From contig NC_011830.1 in NCBI RefSeq assembly GCF_000021925.1, positions 2,887,001 to 2,951,000 on the forward strand: a stretch of DNA of 64,000 nt, given 5' to 3'. Under the pieces are notes generated by a model that saw nothing but the letters and a program-made list of their open reading frames with translations, searched no databases and was not told the origin of the DNA. The DNA comes from Desulfitobacterium hafniense DCB-2. GTDB lineage: Bacteria; Bacillota; Desulfitobacteriia; Desulfitobacteriales; Desulfitobacteriaceae. The position numbers were made by a program, and so were the translations under genes. Shown here one piece after another: positions 1-8,589 of the stretch (positions are counted from its first letter, which is position 1; each line of letters begins with the position of its first letter).

Positions 1-318
1 TGCGAGCAGGACGGTATGGTGATTGGCTTGCTAAATATACGTTTTGAGGAACAGTTGCATCATGGGGAGAGAATAGCGGAAATCCTTGAATTTGCAATTG
101 CCCCTTTATACAGAAACAAAGGCATAGGAAAGAAAATGTTTGCCCACAGTTGCCGGATTGCAAGAGAAAACGGCTGTTATCAAATCGAGGTTGCCTGTAA
201 TCAACTGCGCCAAGATACGCATCGTTTTTATATACGACAAGGTATGCACAATTTTCATTTTAAATTCTCCAAACAATTGGCTGGAGATAATACTCCAGAG
301 AATATCATAGGGAGATAA
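1..318 (+). CDS. GNAT-type N-acetyltransferase, 5'-truncated by window edge
   Basis: The reading frame is open from base 1 (in-frame codons precede the ATG at 16), so the N-terminus lies outside the window. The visible part holds the GNAT core: a beta strand ending in FAIAPLYRNKGIG (the acetyl-CoA pyrophosphate-binding R/Q-x-x-G-x-G/A loop), then an alpha helix and the late motif YIRQGM typical of the C-terminal strand-helix. GNAT enzymes transfer acetyl from acetyl-CoA to an amine. Substrate cannot be told. The family call is firm; the true start is unseen. Confidence 0.75.
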   Translation, partial: CEQDGMVIGLLNIRFEEQLHHGERIAEILEFAIAPLYRNKGIGKKMFAHSCRIARENGCYQIEVACNQLRQDTHRFYIRQGMHNFHFKFSKQLAGDNTPENIIGR

Positions 319-383
319 ATTTCCAAGCATTATTAAAATACAATTGCTAAGAAAATAAAGAAAAGGGAAAACCAGGGGTTTAG

Positions 384-422
384 ACGGGTTCGCGGTGTAT
401 TGCATTGCAAACCCGCTTTTTA
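384..422 (+). terminator. Rho-independent terminator after the acetyltransferase
   Basis: An inverted repeat (CGGGTT ... AACCCG) with a short internal complementary stretch is followed by CTTTTTAT. It sits about 65 bases past the acetyltransferase stop and points in the same direction. Confidence 0.6.
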
Positions 423-589
423 TATTGCCCTGCTATAGTACTATTTTTATTCAATTATAAAAATTGGAAACCGCCACTAATTTAAGAAAATCTATCCAAA
501 ATATGAAACAACTTTGCATTTACCTTTAAGTCGTCCCTCCCTATACTTAAGGACAGGCTACCTTAATCAACGAGGAGAGGAGTATTTTT

Positions 590-1288
590 TTGAAGAAGAA
601 AATTGTGTTTCTGCTCAGCGTCATGCTTGTGATGATTCTGGTAAGCACTCAAACGACTCATGCCGCTACTCCATTGCTTAAAGTTGGCTCAAGAGGTTCA
701 GCTGTATCGACATTGCAATCAAACTTGCAAACTCTCGGCTATGAGGTGGGCCCCATTGACGGCATCTTTGGTGCCAAGACAAAAACAGCGGTGCAAAAAT
801 TCCAAACGGCTTCCCGCATCCAAGTGGACGGAATCGTCGGTCCCCAGACTCAACAGGCCTTGACCAAAGCGCTGGGCTCCAAGACTACAGCACTGGAGTC
901 TAAGAGTACAGCGAATCCTTCCCAAAAAACTCAAGCCATTTTGTCCACGGCCAAGAATTACACAGGTGTTCCTTACCTCTGGGGAGGAACGACACCCTCA
1001 GGTTTTGATTGTTCCGGATTTACTCAATATGTGTTTGAGAAAAATGGGATTACTCTTCCACGCACCAGCAATCAGCAATACCAAATCGGAACCTCTGTAA
1101 GCTTTAACTCCCTGATACCAGGGGATTTGGTATTCTTTAATTTCAATTCAGGCAGTGTGGTAAGCCATGTGGGGATCTATATGGGAGACGGACAATTTAT
1201 CAGTGCAACATCTGGTAAAGGTGTCATTACTTATGGCTTTACACCCTATTGGAAAAATGCCTATGTAGGGGCCAAGAGAGTCTATTAA
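590..1288 (+). CDS. Secreted NlpC/P60 peptidoglycan hydrolase with a peptidoglycan-binding domain
   Basis: A 232-residue exported cell-wall endopeptidase. It has a signal peptide (KKK, then a hydrophobic stretch, then a THAA cleavage region near residue 25). Next comes a PG_binding_1 domain (about 30-92: LQSNLQTLGYEVGPIDG, TKTAVQKFQ, VGPQT), a Ser/Thr/Lys-rich linker, and a C-terminal NlpC/P60 domain (about 112-232). The catalytic Cys is in the DCSGF motif and the His is in SHVGIYMG. Such enzymes cut gamma-D-Glu-diamino-acid bonds in stem peptides. The start is TTG at 590, placed behind GAGGAGAGG. No riboswitch is recognisable in the 270-base upstream gap. Confidence 0.9.
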   Translation: MKKKIVFLLSVMLVMILVSTQTTHAATPLLKVGSRGSAVSTLQSNLQTLGYEVGPIDGIFGAKTKTAVQKFQTASRIQVDGIVGPQTQQALTKALGSKTTALESKSTANPSQKTQAILSTAKNYTGVPYLWGGTTPSGFDCSGFTQYVFEKNGITLPRTSNQQYQIGTSVSFNSLIPGDLVFFNFNSGSVVSHVGIYMGDGQFISATSGKGVITYGFTPYWKNAYVGAKRVY

Positions 1289-1340
1289 ATTCAGTTGAAA
1301 TTAAATTCAGCTAAAAGTAACATATTGGAACCGATACAGT

Positions 1341-1373
1341 AAAGGGGCTGCTTAGTGCGGCCCTTTTCTTTGT
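1341..1373 (+). terminator. Terminator after NlpC/P60 gene
   Basis: An AAAGGGGCTGC / GCGGCCCTTTT hairpin with a 5-base loop, followed by CTTTGTTTT, lies 53 bases after the stop codon. Confidence 0.65.
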
Positions 1374-1865
1374 TTTAAATTTCTTTGCTATAAATATATT
1401 GAAAATATCTTAACAAGTTGGAGGAATAGCTAAGAAAATCTGGAATTACTAGGATTAAGCGATCTTATTCCAGGGAGGAAAGCAAAGTGGCCGATTTGGG
1501 AATCTGTTTCTGCCTATTCATTTTACTTGCTTGTGCGCCATGGAGGTATAAAGTAATAGACTCTTTTTCCTTCTTCACAGGCCATATTCTTTCTGCAGAA
1601 ATAAGATTACTTCTTTGTACTCTTGCTAATCTAGAGCTGTTCGCTTTATGTCCTGTGGAACCCCTGGTTCGGTACAGGACTTTGGTCAACAACTTGTTTC
1701 GCGTTTCTAATCATTATCAATTGTCTTCCCAAATATCCTGGCGGGTATTGGGATTTTTGCTTGAAGTTCAGGCTTTAATCGGCAGGCAAAAGTTCAGTGA
1801 TCTTCCTTTCCTAAGAGCGATAACGGAACATCGCGTTATTTCTGAGTGTAAAAAGGAGGAGTACG
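1374..1865. other. Intergenic stretch with no convincing gene
   Basis: About 490 bases, AT-rich. A + strand reading frame from a GTG at 1487 has a good upstream GGGAGGA, but its translation is low in normal protein character and it runs into the next gene. I see nothing else supportable here. Confidence 0.5.
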
Positions 1866-2798
1866 ATGACTATCGTAACAGTGCTTTGTTTGCTATGGGC
1901 AGGCTTTGTTTACCAGCTGATTTCGGTTAAGTATGAGAGTAAAAAATATCAGCCTGATGGTCAAATGATCGAGGTTGAAGGCCATAAAATGCATATCTAT
2001 GCCCAAGGGGAAGGAAACCCAACCGTGGTGATGACTGTGGGTTTGGGTTCGCCATCGGCTGTAGTAGATTATTACAGAGTCCTGGAAGGTCTTTCCCACT
2101 ATACCAGAGCAGTTGTTTATGAAATACCGGGCTATGGGTGGAGCGAAAAATCAACCACCCCCAGAGCCATCGAACAAATGACTAAGGAGCTTTATCTGCT
2201 CCTCGAAAAAAGCGGTGAAACGCCACCTTATGTTTTAGTGGGGCATTCTATGGGCTCATTGGAGATTCTTCATTTTGCCCAAACCTATCCAGGCTTGGTC
2301 GCCGGCGTGGTATTAGTGGACGGTGGCAGCCCCGAATATTACCGTACAGTTAAATTTTCCACTGCTTTAAAAGCAGTTATTCATGGAACAAGGCTTGTCA
2401 CAAGACTCGGGGTGATCAGGATTTTCGGAAATGCAGCGACTAGTTTAGGCATCAGCACAATGACGTACTTTCCTAAAGACATGAGGAATAAAGCTAAGGC
2501 AAAATTTTATAGCAATTGGTTTAATGACAATAGTATTCAGGAGCTAAAACAACTGAATCGAAACGCGGCCATTGTTGAATCAAACGGGCCCATCGGGGAT
2601 ATACCCTTTGTGCTCTTGTCTTCGGAAAAAAGCAGCAAGGGAGTACCAGGATGGGATGAGACTCAAAAAAAGCTGCTCGCTTGGTCGGCAAACAGCCGCA
2701 TGAAGGTAATTCAGGGTACGAGTCATAGCATGCATTTTAATCATCCTGAAGCTATAGTGAAAGAAATAGTCCAAGTAGTCAGCCCCAATCGGCAATAA
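1866..2798 (+). CDS. Membrane-anchored alpha/beta-hydrolase
   Basis: 310 residues. An N-terminal hydrophobic segment (about 3-20) probably anchors or exports it. An alpha/beta-hydrolase fold follows: an oxyanion-region strand (VVMTVGLGSP), the nucleophile elbow GHSMG with catalytic Ser at about residue 128, and a late catalytic His in GTSHSMHFNHPEA near residue 290. Substrate is not predictable. The start ATG at 1866 sits behind AAGGAGG. It is monocistronic, with a hairpin downstream. Confidence 0.8.
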   Translation: MTIVTVLCLLWAGFVYQLISVKYESKKYQPDGQMIEVEGHKMHIYAQGEGNPTVVMTVGLGSPSAVVDYYRVLEGLSHYTRAVVYEIPGYGWSEKSTTPRAIEQMTKELYLLLEKSGETPPYVLVGHSMGSLEILHFAQTYPGLVAGVVLVDGGSPEYYRTVKFSTALKAVIHGTRLVTRLGVIRIFGNAATSLGISTMTYFPKDMRNKAKAKFYSNWFNDNSIQELKQLNRNAAIVESNGPIGDIPFVLLSSEKSSKGVPGWDETQKKLLAWSANSRMKVIQGTSHSMHFNHPEAIVKEIVQVVSPNRQ

Positions 2799-2826
2799 CT
2801 TAAGAGAATAGCTCAGAGGATATACG

Positions 2827-2867
2827 CCATGATTTGAAGATAGATTCCACCAAGTCATGGCTTTTTG
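2827..2867 (+). terminator. Terminator after alpha/beta-hydrolase
   Basis: GCCATGA ... TCATGGC inverted repeat followed by TTTTTGCTG, 28 bases after the stop. Confidence 0.65.
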
Positions 2868-3163
2868 CTGTCATTCATTTCAGCGAGGGAAGCACTGGAA
2901 AAAGCACTGATTTCATGCCATTTAAGCTTCATCACGACCATTGGGAAATTCACTTCTACAAATAAAAGGAAAATTTCTCTTGACAGCAGCAATATTCATA
3001 CTATTATGAAGATAAAGATATATAATTTGTATAGACATATATTCAAGTTCACAGGGATATGGATATATGAAAGGAGGGTAGAGAAACAGGGGCCTTTGAA
3101 TTATTGCTAAGGAACAATAAGCTCTGGAGTGGAATCCACTAGATTACGGAAAGGTTGGTAAGT

Positions 3164-4366
3164 ATGAGCGAGAAGAAACAATCTCTAGTATTATTGGCCA
3201 TTTTTTCATTTGCGTTTATCGCGATGGGCGTTGGGACGATTACACCTGCCATAGCTGCGATTGGAGCAGCCTTTCCCCAGATTGGTTTCAGCACTTTATT
3301 ATTAGTTTCCACAATTCCTTCCCTTGTTTCAATTCCGGTAGCGATTATCGGCGGCAGCATTGCCGGCAAATCGGTTAAGTACAGAACTTTAGTGCTCTTT
3401 GCAGCCCTGATGTTCACCATTGGCGGTATAATTCCCTATTTCATAAATGATTTTACTCTGATCCTGGTATCCAGAGCCTTCTTTGGTTTAGGGCTCGGTC
3501 TGATCATGCCCCTTAATACCGCTTTGATTTTCAATCTTATCCCACCGGATAAGCAGGCCAATATTATGGGAATCAACGGCGTGGTCATGAATATCGGCGG
3601 GATTGTCCTGCAATTGCTGGGTGGCGTTTTTGCTTCAGTTCAATGGAATTACAGCTTCCTGGCCCACGGTTTTGGTTTAATCACATTTTTGCTCACTTTA
3701 TTCTTCCTGCCCGAACCTAAAAAGCATGAACTTCCTGCAGGTACGGCAGATGCCCCGGCCCAAAAACTAAAAATGCCTGTTTCCATCTTTGGCTGGGGAA
3801 TTGCCTTTGGAGTCGCCACCATCCTCTACTACCCATCTCTGACCAATATGTCTTCTGTTCTTGAAACTATCGGAGCCAATTCCGCAGTGGCCGGGATCGT
3901 CTTAATGTTCATGACCATAGGCGGCATGCTGGCAGGAATAGTTTTTGGCAAAACCTTTAAAAAGTTTGGCCGGCAGACTCTCAGTTTCGGCCTGTTCTTT
4001 TTCGTCTTATCCCAAGTCCTCTTTGCCTTCAGCCAGAGTGTGCCCCTCTTTATTATCGGTGAAGCGCTGATGGGATTTGGCTTGACTCTCACCATGACCT
4101 CCATCAATATGATGGCCGGAGCCTCCGTACACCCCAGCCAGACCCCGATGGCCATGTCCATTATTGTCACCGGCATGAACCTGGGCGGTTTCCTTTCCGG
4201 CTATATCTACGCTGCCGTTATGGGAACCTTGGGTATCACAACCCTGAGATTCCAATATTACAGCGGCATAGTCGGGTTTGCGGCTCTCCTGATCTTCTTT
4301 TTGGTTCTCTTTTCAATGAAAAAACCGGCAGCGCCGGTTGGTCCTTCCCAGGCAAGTTCTCATTAG
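3164..4366 (+). CDS. Major facilitator superfamily transporter
   Basis: 400 residues with about 12 hydrophobic segments, typical of a 12-TM MFS permease. The loop between TM6 and TM7 (PEPKKHELPAGTADAPAQ, about 183-200) separates two similar halves. The TM2-3 loop region carries the weak family signature GGSIAGKSVKYR, and another Gly-rich loop (GIVFGKTFKKFGRQ) lies at the equivalent place in the second half. Efflux of a small molecule is the likely role, but the substrate is unknown. I start at ATG 3164 (MSEKKQ) behind GGAAAGG rather than at TTG 3155. Confidence 0.85.
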   Translation: MSEKKQSLVLLAIFSFAFIAMGVGTITPAIAAIGAAFPQIGFSTLLLVSTIPSLVSIPVAIIGGSIAGKSVKYRTLVLFAALMFTIGGIIPYFINDFTLILVSRAFFGLGLGLIMPLNTALIFNLIPPDKQANIMGINGVVMNIGGIVLQLLGGVFASVQWNYSFLAHGFGLITFLLTLFFLPEPKKHELPAGTADAPAQKLKMPVSIFGWGIAFGVATILYYPSLTNMSSVLETIGANSAVAGIVLMFMTIGGMLAGIVFGKTFKKFGRQTLSFGLFFFVLSQVLFAFSQSVPLFIIGEALMGFGLTLTMTSINMMAGASVHPSQTPMAMSIIVTGMNLGGFLSGYIYAAVMGTLGITTLRFQYYSGIVGFAALLIFFLVLFSMKKPAAPVGPSQASSH

Positions 4367-4401
4367 AATTGCCATAAAATTAAGCATCAATCTTCGAAGG
4401 G

Positions 4402-4438
4402 AAAAGCTGAGGGTTCTGCGGAACCCCAGCTTTTTCTT
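4402..4438 (+). terminator. Strong terminator after MFS gene
   Basis: AAAGCTGAGGGTTC / GGAACCCCAGCTTT stem with a 3-base loop and a TTTTTC tail, about 35 bases after the transporter stop. Confidence 0.85.
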
Positions 4439-4484
4439 TATGGGTATTTATGTTCTCTATCCAGCACAACCCTGGTCCGGGAGT

Positions 4485-4522
4485 AATCCAAAATCTTCAA
4501 CGTTGAAGATTTTGGATTCTTT
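4485..4522. repeat. 34-bp perfect palindrome with T-tract
   Basis: AATCCAAAATCTTCAAC at 4485 is followed immediately by its exact reverse complement (GTTGAAGATTTTGGATT, ending 4518), then CTTTTTCG. It is the second hairpin in a row after the MFS gene. It could be a back-up terminator or a protein-binding palindrome. No spacer separates the arms, which is unusual for a terminator. Confidence 0.6.
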
Positions 4523-4757
4523 TTCGCCCAGGGCGCCGCCCACCACCATTCTGTACTTCCTGGCGATTTCATATAGTTTCCTGTGGTTTTACTATAGTAT
4601 ATGAGGCTAGGCTGCCGGTGTGACAACTCAAGCCAATAACTTCCGTATTTTTCTTTTCATGTTTACCTATACAACAGTGGGGGGTCTGGCAAAAGGGGAA
4701 AGCAGGTTTGCGAAGAATATCTTTATAAAGAGAGAATAGGAAAGAGGGTTGAAACCT

Positions 4758-5294
4758 ATGAAGTCAATTCAGCTTAAACATGGGCCACTCATTATAATCA
4801 GAGAAGCAGTCAAAGAAGATGCTCAGAAAGTAGTTGATTATTTAGCAAGGATTGGCGGAGAATCCGATTTTCTGACCTTCGGGCCTGGCGAGCTGCATGT
4901 ATCAGTAAGTGATGAGGCAGCCCTGATCGAAGAAAGCCGCAATGCCCAGAATAAGCTGCTGCTCCTTGCCTTAGCTGACAACAAGGTGGTTGGGTGTCTG
5001 AGCTTTGTTAATGGGGCCAGGGTACGTACCCAGCATACAGGTGAGTTTGGCGTCTCGGTCTCAAAGGATTATTGGGGAGAAGGAATTGGCCGGACAATGA
5101 TCGAGGAATTAATTCGCTGGGCCAAGGATGGGCAGACGATTAAGAAACTTAACCTTCGGGTCAGAAGTGATCATGAGCGAGGGATTAGGCTATATAAAAG
5201 CTTTGGCTTTGTTCAGGAGGGGTTGATGACCAGAGAACTGATGATTTCAGGCAAGTTCTATGATTTCTGCTGTATGGGGTTATGGCTCGATTAA
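4758..5294 (+). CDS. GNAT-family N-acetyltransferase
   Basis: 178 residues, full length for the family. The acetyl-CoA-binding motif is VSKDYWGEGIGRTMIEELIRWA (about 99-120), followed by LNLRVRSDHERGIRLYKSFGFVQEG, the classic last beta-alpha element seen in RimJ/RimL- and PaiA-like enzymes. Acceptor unknown. I take ATG 4758 (MKSIQLK) over TTG 4749 because of spacing to AAAGAGGG. Confidence 0.85.
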   Translation: MKSIQLKHGPLIIIREAVKEDAQKVVDYLARIGGESDFLTFGPGELHVSVSDEAALIEESRNAQNKLLLLALADNKVVGCLSFVNGARVRTQHTGEFGVSVSKDYWGEGIGRTMIEELIRWAKDGQTIKKLNLRVRSDHERGIRLYKSFGFVQEGLMTRELMISGKFYDFCCMGLWLD

Positions 5295-5407
5295 TACCTG
5301 AGTTAATGGCTTCTAATCGAAGTGCTTTTACCGGATTAAGAATAAACATCAGGTTGGCTTTAGTAGAAAGTGATAAGCCGGGAAATAGTTTAAGGCAGGA
5401 GTTTACC

Positions 5408-5800
5408 ATGATAAAACAGTTTAATCTTAAAGTATTTGAAGAAGTTTTAGGGATTTGCCGCTTAGACAGCAATGCCCAAGTACCGGAATGGGCGGAAGGA
5501 AGCTTTTTGTCCATAACCAGGACTTCTGATGAATTGTCCATTGTCTGCAGTCAAAAGCACATTCCTCAACATGTTAAATGCGAGGGGAGTTGGCGCTATT
5601 TCAGAATTGAAGGGATATTGGATTTTTCGCTGATTGGCGTCCTCTCCTATCTAAGCGGGCTGTTGGCAAGTCAAGGGATTAGCATCTTTGTGATCTCGAC
5701 TTATGACACCGATTATCTATTGATCAAGGAACAAGAGCTGGATAAAGCCGTTGCTGCCTTGAGGGCAGAAGGTCATCAGATTACCATAGCCGGAGGATAA
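5408..5800 (+). CDS. ACT-domain protein
   Basis: 130 residues. The C-terminal half (YFRIEGILDFSLIGVLSYLSGLLASQGISIFVISTYDTDYLLIKEQELDKAVAALRAEGH, shown here only to identify the fold, about 62-125) has the beta-alpha-beta-beta-alpha-beta pattern of ACT domains, in particular the stand-alone type related to aspartokinase ACT modules. Such proteins bind small ligands, often amino acids. The start at ATG 5408 follows GGCAGGA. It lies about 110 bases after the acetyltransferase and may share its transcript. Confidence 0.7.
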   Translation: MIKQFNLKVFEEVLGICRLDSNAQVPEWAEGSFLSITRTSDELSIVCSQKHIPQHVKCEGSWRYFRIEGILDFSLIGVLSYLSGLLASQGISIFVISTYDTDYLLIKEQELDKAVAALRAEGHQITIAGG

Positions 5801-5964
5801 ATAAAGGTGATTAGCAGGAAGGGCCGCAATATTTTAACAATCTTTTAGCCGGTTGATGCTAACCTGACTGATATAATAGTCAAATCTATGCTATAATATT
5901 GATGGAATATTTAGAAATAACTGAAAATACTTATCTGTTGTAACTTTACAAGGAGGGATAACAC

Positions 5965-7758
5965 ATGCTCCTCCAGGAAGGTACGAATACCTGCTTTTCC
6001 TATCTGAACCCTGGTGACACCATAGAAAAAGCTGTAAGTATTTTTTTGGATTTAAAGATCGCCATCATTCCTGTTTTAGATCAAGAAGGCCGCTTGTTGA
6101 GCATCTTCAGCCACAGCAGCCTTTATCGCGCTGTTTTGGCTGGGGCAAGATCCAAAGATCGGATCGATCCCTACCTTATTACCGATGTCGTAAGTATCGC
6201 CAATGACATACCCGACGAACAATTAGCCAATTTCGTGAAAATGAGTCCAGTCGGTTCTGTTCCCGTCCTTAATAAAGAAGGAAAAGTGATCGGACTTTTG
6301 TGCAAAGCCAAAATGGTAACGACCTTATTCAGGCATTCCGAACAGGATCTCACGGATTTAGAGCATACAGCCAAGGAATTGGAAACAGTTAAGGCTCTCA
6401 ATGAAACTTTTGATACCGTTCTTAATATCATCCGTGATGGCATCGTCGTTGTCGATGAAAAAGGAAAGATAACCCTTGTTAATCAAGCCATGGCGGATTT
6501 TTTAACCCTCCCTCCCGAAGAGATGATCGGCAAACCCATTGCCGAAATCATGTCGTCAAATCAATTGCATCATGTCGCCTGTACCGGGCTGTCCCAAACC
6601 AGTGAAGTATTGACCATACGCGGCAAGCCTTTGATCGTTTCCAACTCGCCCATCATCAAAGGGGGAAAGGTTGTGGGTGCTGTAGGCAAGGCTGTGTTTC
6701 CTCACCTTGCCGAGGCTCAGGAACTTGCTGAAAAAGTGCGCTGTTTAGAGCATAAAGTCACGTTTTTCCAGGAAGAATTACAAAAAAACAGGACAGCTCA
6801 GGACATCATGAAGGATATGGTTGCCGAAAGTCCCCAAATGAAAAAACTTAAAGATGAAATATCCATCGTCGCTACCAGCACCTCAACCGTGTTAATCACC
6901 GGGGAAAGCGGGACCGGCAAAGAAGGGGTGGCTCATGCCATTCATCTTGGCAGCGATCGGGGCAAAGGGCCTTTTATCAAAGTAAATTGTGCGTCCATTC
7001 CCGAAAGTCTTATGGAATCAGAAATGTTTGGTTATGTCGGCGGCGCTTTTACAGGTGCGGCGAAGAATGGGAAACCGGGACGCATCGAGCGAGCCGACGG
7101 CGGAACCCTTTTCTTAGACGAAATCGGGGAAATGCCCCTGGCTTTGCAGGCGAAATTACTGCGGGTATTACAAGATCGGGAAATTGAACGGCTGGGAAGC
7201 ACGGAAACAATCAAGGTCAATATTCGTATCTTAGCCGCTACGAATAAGAAATTAAGCAACGCTATTGCGAAAGGGGAATTCCGGCAGGATCTTTACTATC
7301 GGTTAAATGTCATCAATCTCCATTTGCCTCCCCTTAGAGAACGCCTTGAGGATATTGAACCTTTGACCCATTTTTTCATCTCTAAATTTAACGATATTCT
7401 TAAGGCCAATGTGAGCGGCATCACTCCTAATGCCATGGCAACTTTGCTCCAATATTCATGGCCGGGGAATATCCGCGAATTGGAAAATGTGGTGGAAAGG
7501 GCGGTTAACTATACGCGCAGCGGCTTAATCGAATTGATTCACTTACCCCACCAGATTATCAGCGGCAATACTGCCTTAGGTCAGGTAATGAACAAGAAAA
7601 CGATTCGTCATCAGGATAGACTTGGTCAGATCGAGCGGGATATGATCGCTGCCGCTCTTGAGAAAGCAGGAGGCAACAAGACAAAAGCGGCCAAACTTTT
7701 AAACCTCAGCCGTTCAAGGCTTTACGACAAATTAAATAAATACGATCTTAATACTTAA
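5965..7758 (+). CDS. Sigma-54-dependent activator with CBS and PAS sensor domains
   Basis: 597 residues. The order is two CBS motifs (about 1-130), a short helical linker, a PAS domain (about 148-235: IRDGIVVVDEKGKITLVN), a linker coiled coil, an AAA+ domain with Walker A GESGTGKE (313-320), the sigma-54-contact loop GAFTGA (360-365) and Walker B TLFLDEIGEM. A Fis-type helix-turn-helix (NKTKAAKLLNLSRSRLYDKL) ends the protein. CBS pairs usually bind adenine nucleotides or S-adenosyl ligands, so the input may be energy or cofactor status. Two -24/-12 promoters lie downstream (7.89 and 11.93 kb), so it very probably activates the B12-mutase and C4-CoA operons. ATG 5965 follows AAGGAGGG. Confidence 0.92.
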   Translation: MLLQEGTNTCFSYLNPGDTIEKAVSIFLDLKIAIIPVLDQEGRLLSIFSHSSLYRAVLAGARSKDRIDPYLITDVVSIANDIPDEQLANFVKMSPVGSVPVLNKEGKVIGLLCKAKMVTTLFRHSEQDLTDLEHTAKELETVKALNETFDTVLNIIRDGIVVVDEKGKITLVNQAMADFLTLPPEEMIGKPIAEIMSSNQLHHVACTGLSQTSEVLTIRGKPLIVSNSPIIKGGKVVGAVGKAVFPHLAEAQELAEKVRCLEHKVTFFQEELQKNRTAQDIMKDMVAESPQMKKLKDEISIVATSTSTVLITGESGTGKEGVAHAIHLGSDRGKGPFIKVNCASIPESLMESEMFGYVGGAFTGAAKNGKPGRIERADGGTLFLDEIGEMPLALQAKLLRVLQDREIERLGSTETIKVNIRILAATNKKLSNAIAKGEFRQDLYYRLNVINLHLPPLRERLEDIEPLTHFFISKFNDILKANVSGITPNAMATLLQYSWPGNIRELENVVERAVNYTRSGLIELIHLPHQIISGNTALGQVMNKKTIRHQDRLGQIERDMIAAALEKAGGNKTKAAKLLNLSRSRLYDKLNKYDLNT

Positions 7759-7787
7759 GCATGTTCTAAGATGAGATCATCCAGAAA

Positions 7788-7850
7788 AACGTCCCAAAAG
7801 CGGATAATTGCTAATCAAAAGCGTCCGCTTCCGGGACGCTTTTTTATACT
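7788..7850 (+). terminator. Terminator after the sigma-54 activator
   Basis: ACGTCCC...AGCGGA pairs with TCCGCTTCCGGGACG, followed by CTTTTTTATA. It separates the regulator from its target operon. Confidence 0.75.
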
Positions 7851-7891
7851 ATACGGAAAGGTTTCTTAGCCCAGAGGCTGTTGAAAATATT

Positions 7892-7908
7892 TGGCATAGT
7901 TATTGCAT
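7892..7908 (+). promoter_or_regulatory. Sigma-54 (-24/-12) promoter of the acyl-CoA mutase operon
   Basis: TTGGCATAGTTATTGCAT: GG at 7893-7894 and GC at 7904-7905 are exactly ten bases apart, the spacing required by sigma-54. It fits the consensus TGGCAC-N5-TTGC with one change. It sits between the activator's terminator and the first downstream open frame. Confidence 0.85.
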
Positions 7909-7994
7909 AAATAATCTAATAATTCAGATAATTTAAAGCAAGGAGGGCAACGGCATATCGTTTAGGAAACCAGTCAGGTTGAGGGGGAGTAAAC

Positions 7995-8102
7995 ATGTCA
8001 AATAGTAAAGACGATTTAACACAACATGAAGCGTTGGCCTTACTTGAGATACAGGAGGAAGGTGAAAACGATGAAAGGGCTCTTGCTTGTCTACACCGGT
8101 AA
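7995..8102 (+). CDS. Possible 35-residue leader peptide overlapping the adenosyltransferase start
   Basis: ATG at 7995 follows GAGGGGGAG and opens a 35-codon frame (begins MSNSKDDLTQHEALALLE). It runs across the adenosyltransferase start (8071) in another frame and stops at 8100-8102. The good ribosome site and the overlap suggest translational coupling or a leader, but nothing proves that the peptide is made. I do not recognise the sequence. Confidence 0.4.
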   Translation: MSNSKDDLTQHEALALLEIQEEGENDERALACLHR

Positions 8103-8589
8103 CGGCAAAGGAAAAACCACCGCCGCTTTGGGTCTGAGCCTTAGAGCTTTAGGCCACGGGCAAAAGGTAGGCTTCCTGCAATTCATGAAAGGAAGCAAAA
8201 ATTACGGGGAGGTTAAGATTTCTGAAAAACTTCCTAATTTAACTCTGGTGCAAACAGGCAGGGATTGTTTCGTTTCCTTTGAGAATCCCGAACCTGTGGA
8301 CATTGCCATGGCACAGGATGGTTTAGCTATTTTATCCCAATGGTTTCAAGAGGATCGTTTTGATTTGATTGTAGCCGATGAACTTTTGGTCGCCCTGGGG
8401 TTTAATTTAGTCACAGTTCAGGAAGTTTTAGACCTGATTGAGCAACGTCCCCCCCGTTTAACTCTTGTTTTAACCGGGCGTTATGCACCTGATGAACTTT
8501 TGGCCGTTGCCGATACAGTAACCATCATGCAGGAACACCGGCACGCTTATCAGCAAGGGGTTGAGGCAAAGGAAGGGATGGAATTTTGA
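8071..8589 (+). CDS. cobO: Cob(I)alamin adenosyltransferase (CobO/CobA/BtuR type)
   Basis: 172 residues. The P-loop GNGKGKTTAALGL (about 10-22), the motif GFLQFMKG and the Walker-B-like segment DLIVADELLVALGF match the CobA/BtuR family. This family transfers the 5'-deoxyadenosyl group of ATP to cob(I)alamin, producing coenzyme B12. It is first in the operon with MeaB and a B12-dependent mutase, so it probably supplies or repairs the mutase cofactor. ATG 8071 follows AGGAGGAAGG. Its stop overlaps the next gene's start (TTGA). Confidence 0.92.
   Translation: MKGLLLVYTGNGKGKTTAALGLSLRALGHGQKVGFLQFMKGSKNYGEVKISEKLPNLTLVQTGRDCFVSFENPEPVDIAMAQDGLAILSQWFQEDRFDLIVADELLVALGFNLVTVQEVLDLIEQRPPRLTLVLTGRYAPDELLAVADTVTIMQEHRHAYQQGVEAKEGMEF

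Noticed and set aside
1487..1930. 147-codon + strand frame with a good ribosome site
   Set aside because: It overlaps the well-supported hydrolase start by 65 bases and its translation lacks normal protein features; I see no family motif.
2868..3163. Short + strand frame (2865-3110) before the MFS gene
   Set aside because: It begins inside the hydrolase gene's terminator, has no ribosome site and an irregular composition.
7909..8070. Cobalamin riboswitch upstream of the adenosyltransferase
   Set aside because: No B12-box or kissing-loop pattern could be made out in the short leader; control is better explained by the sigma-54 promoter.
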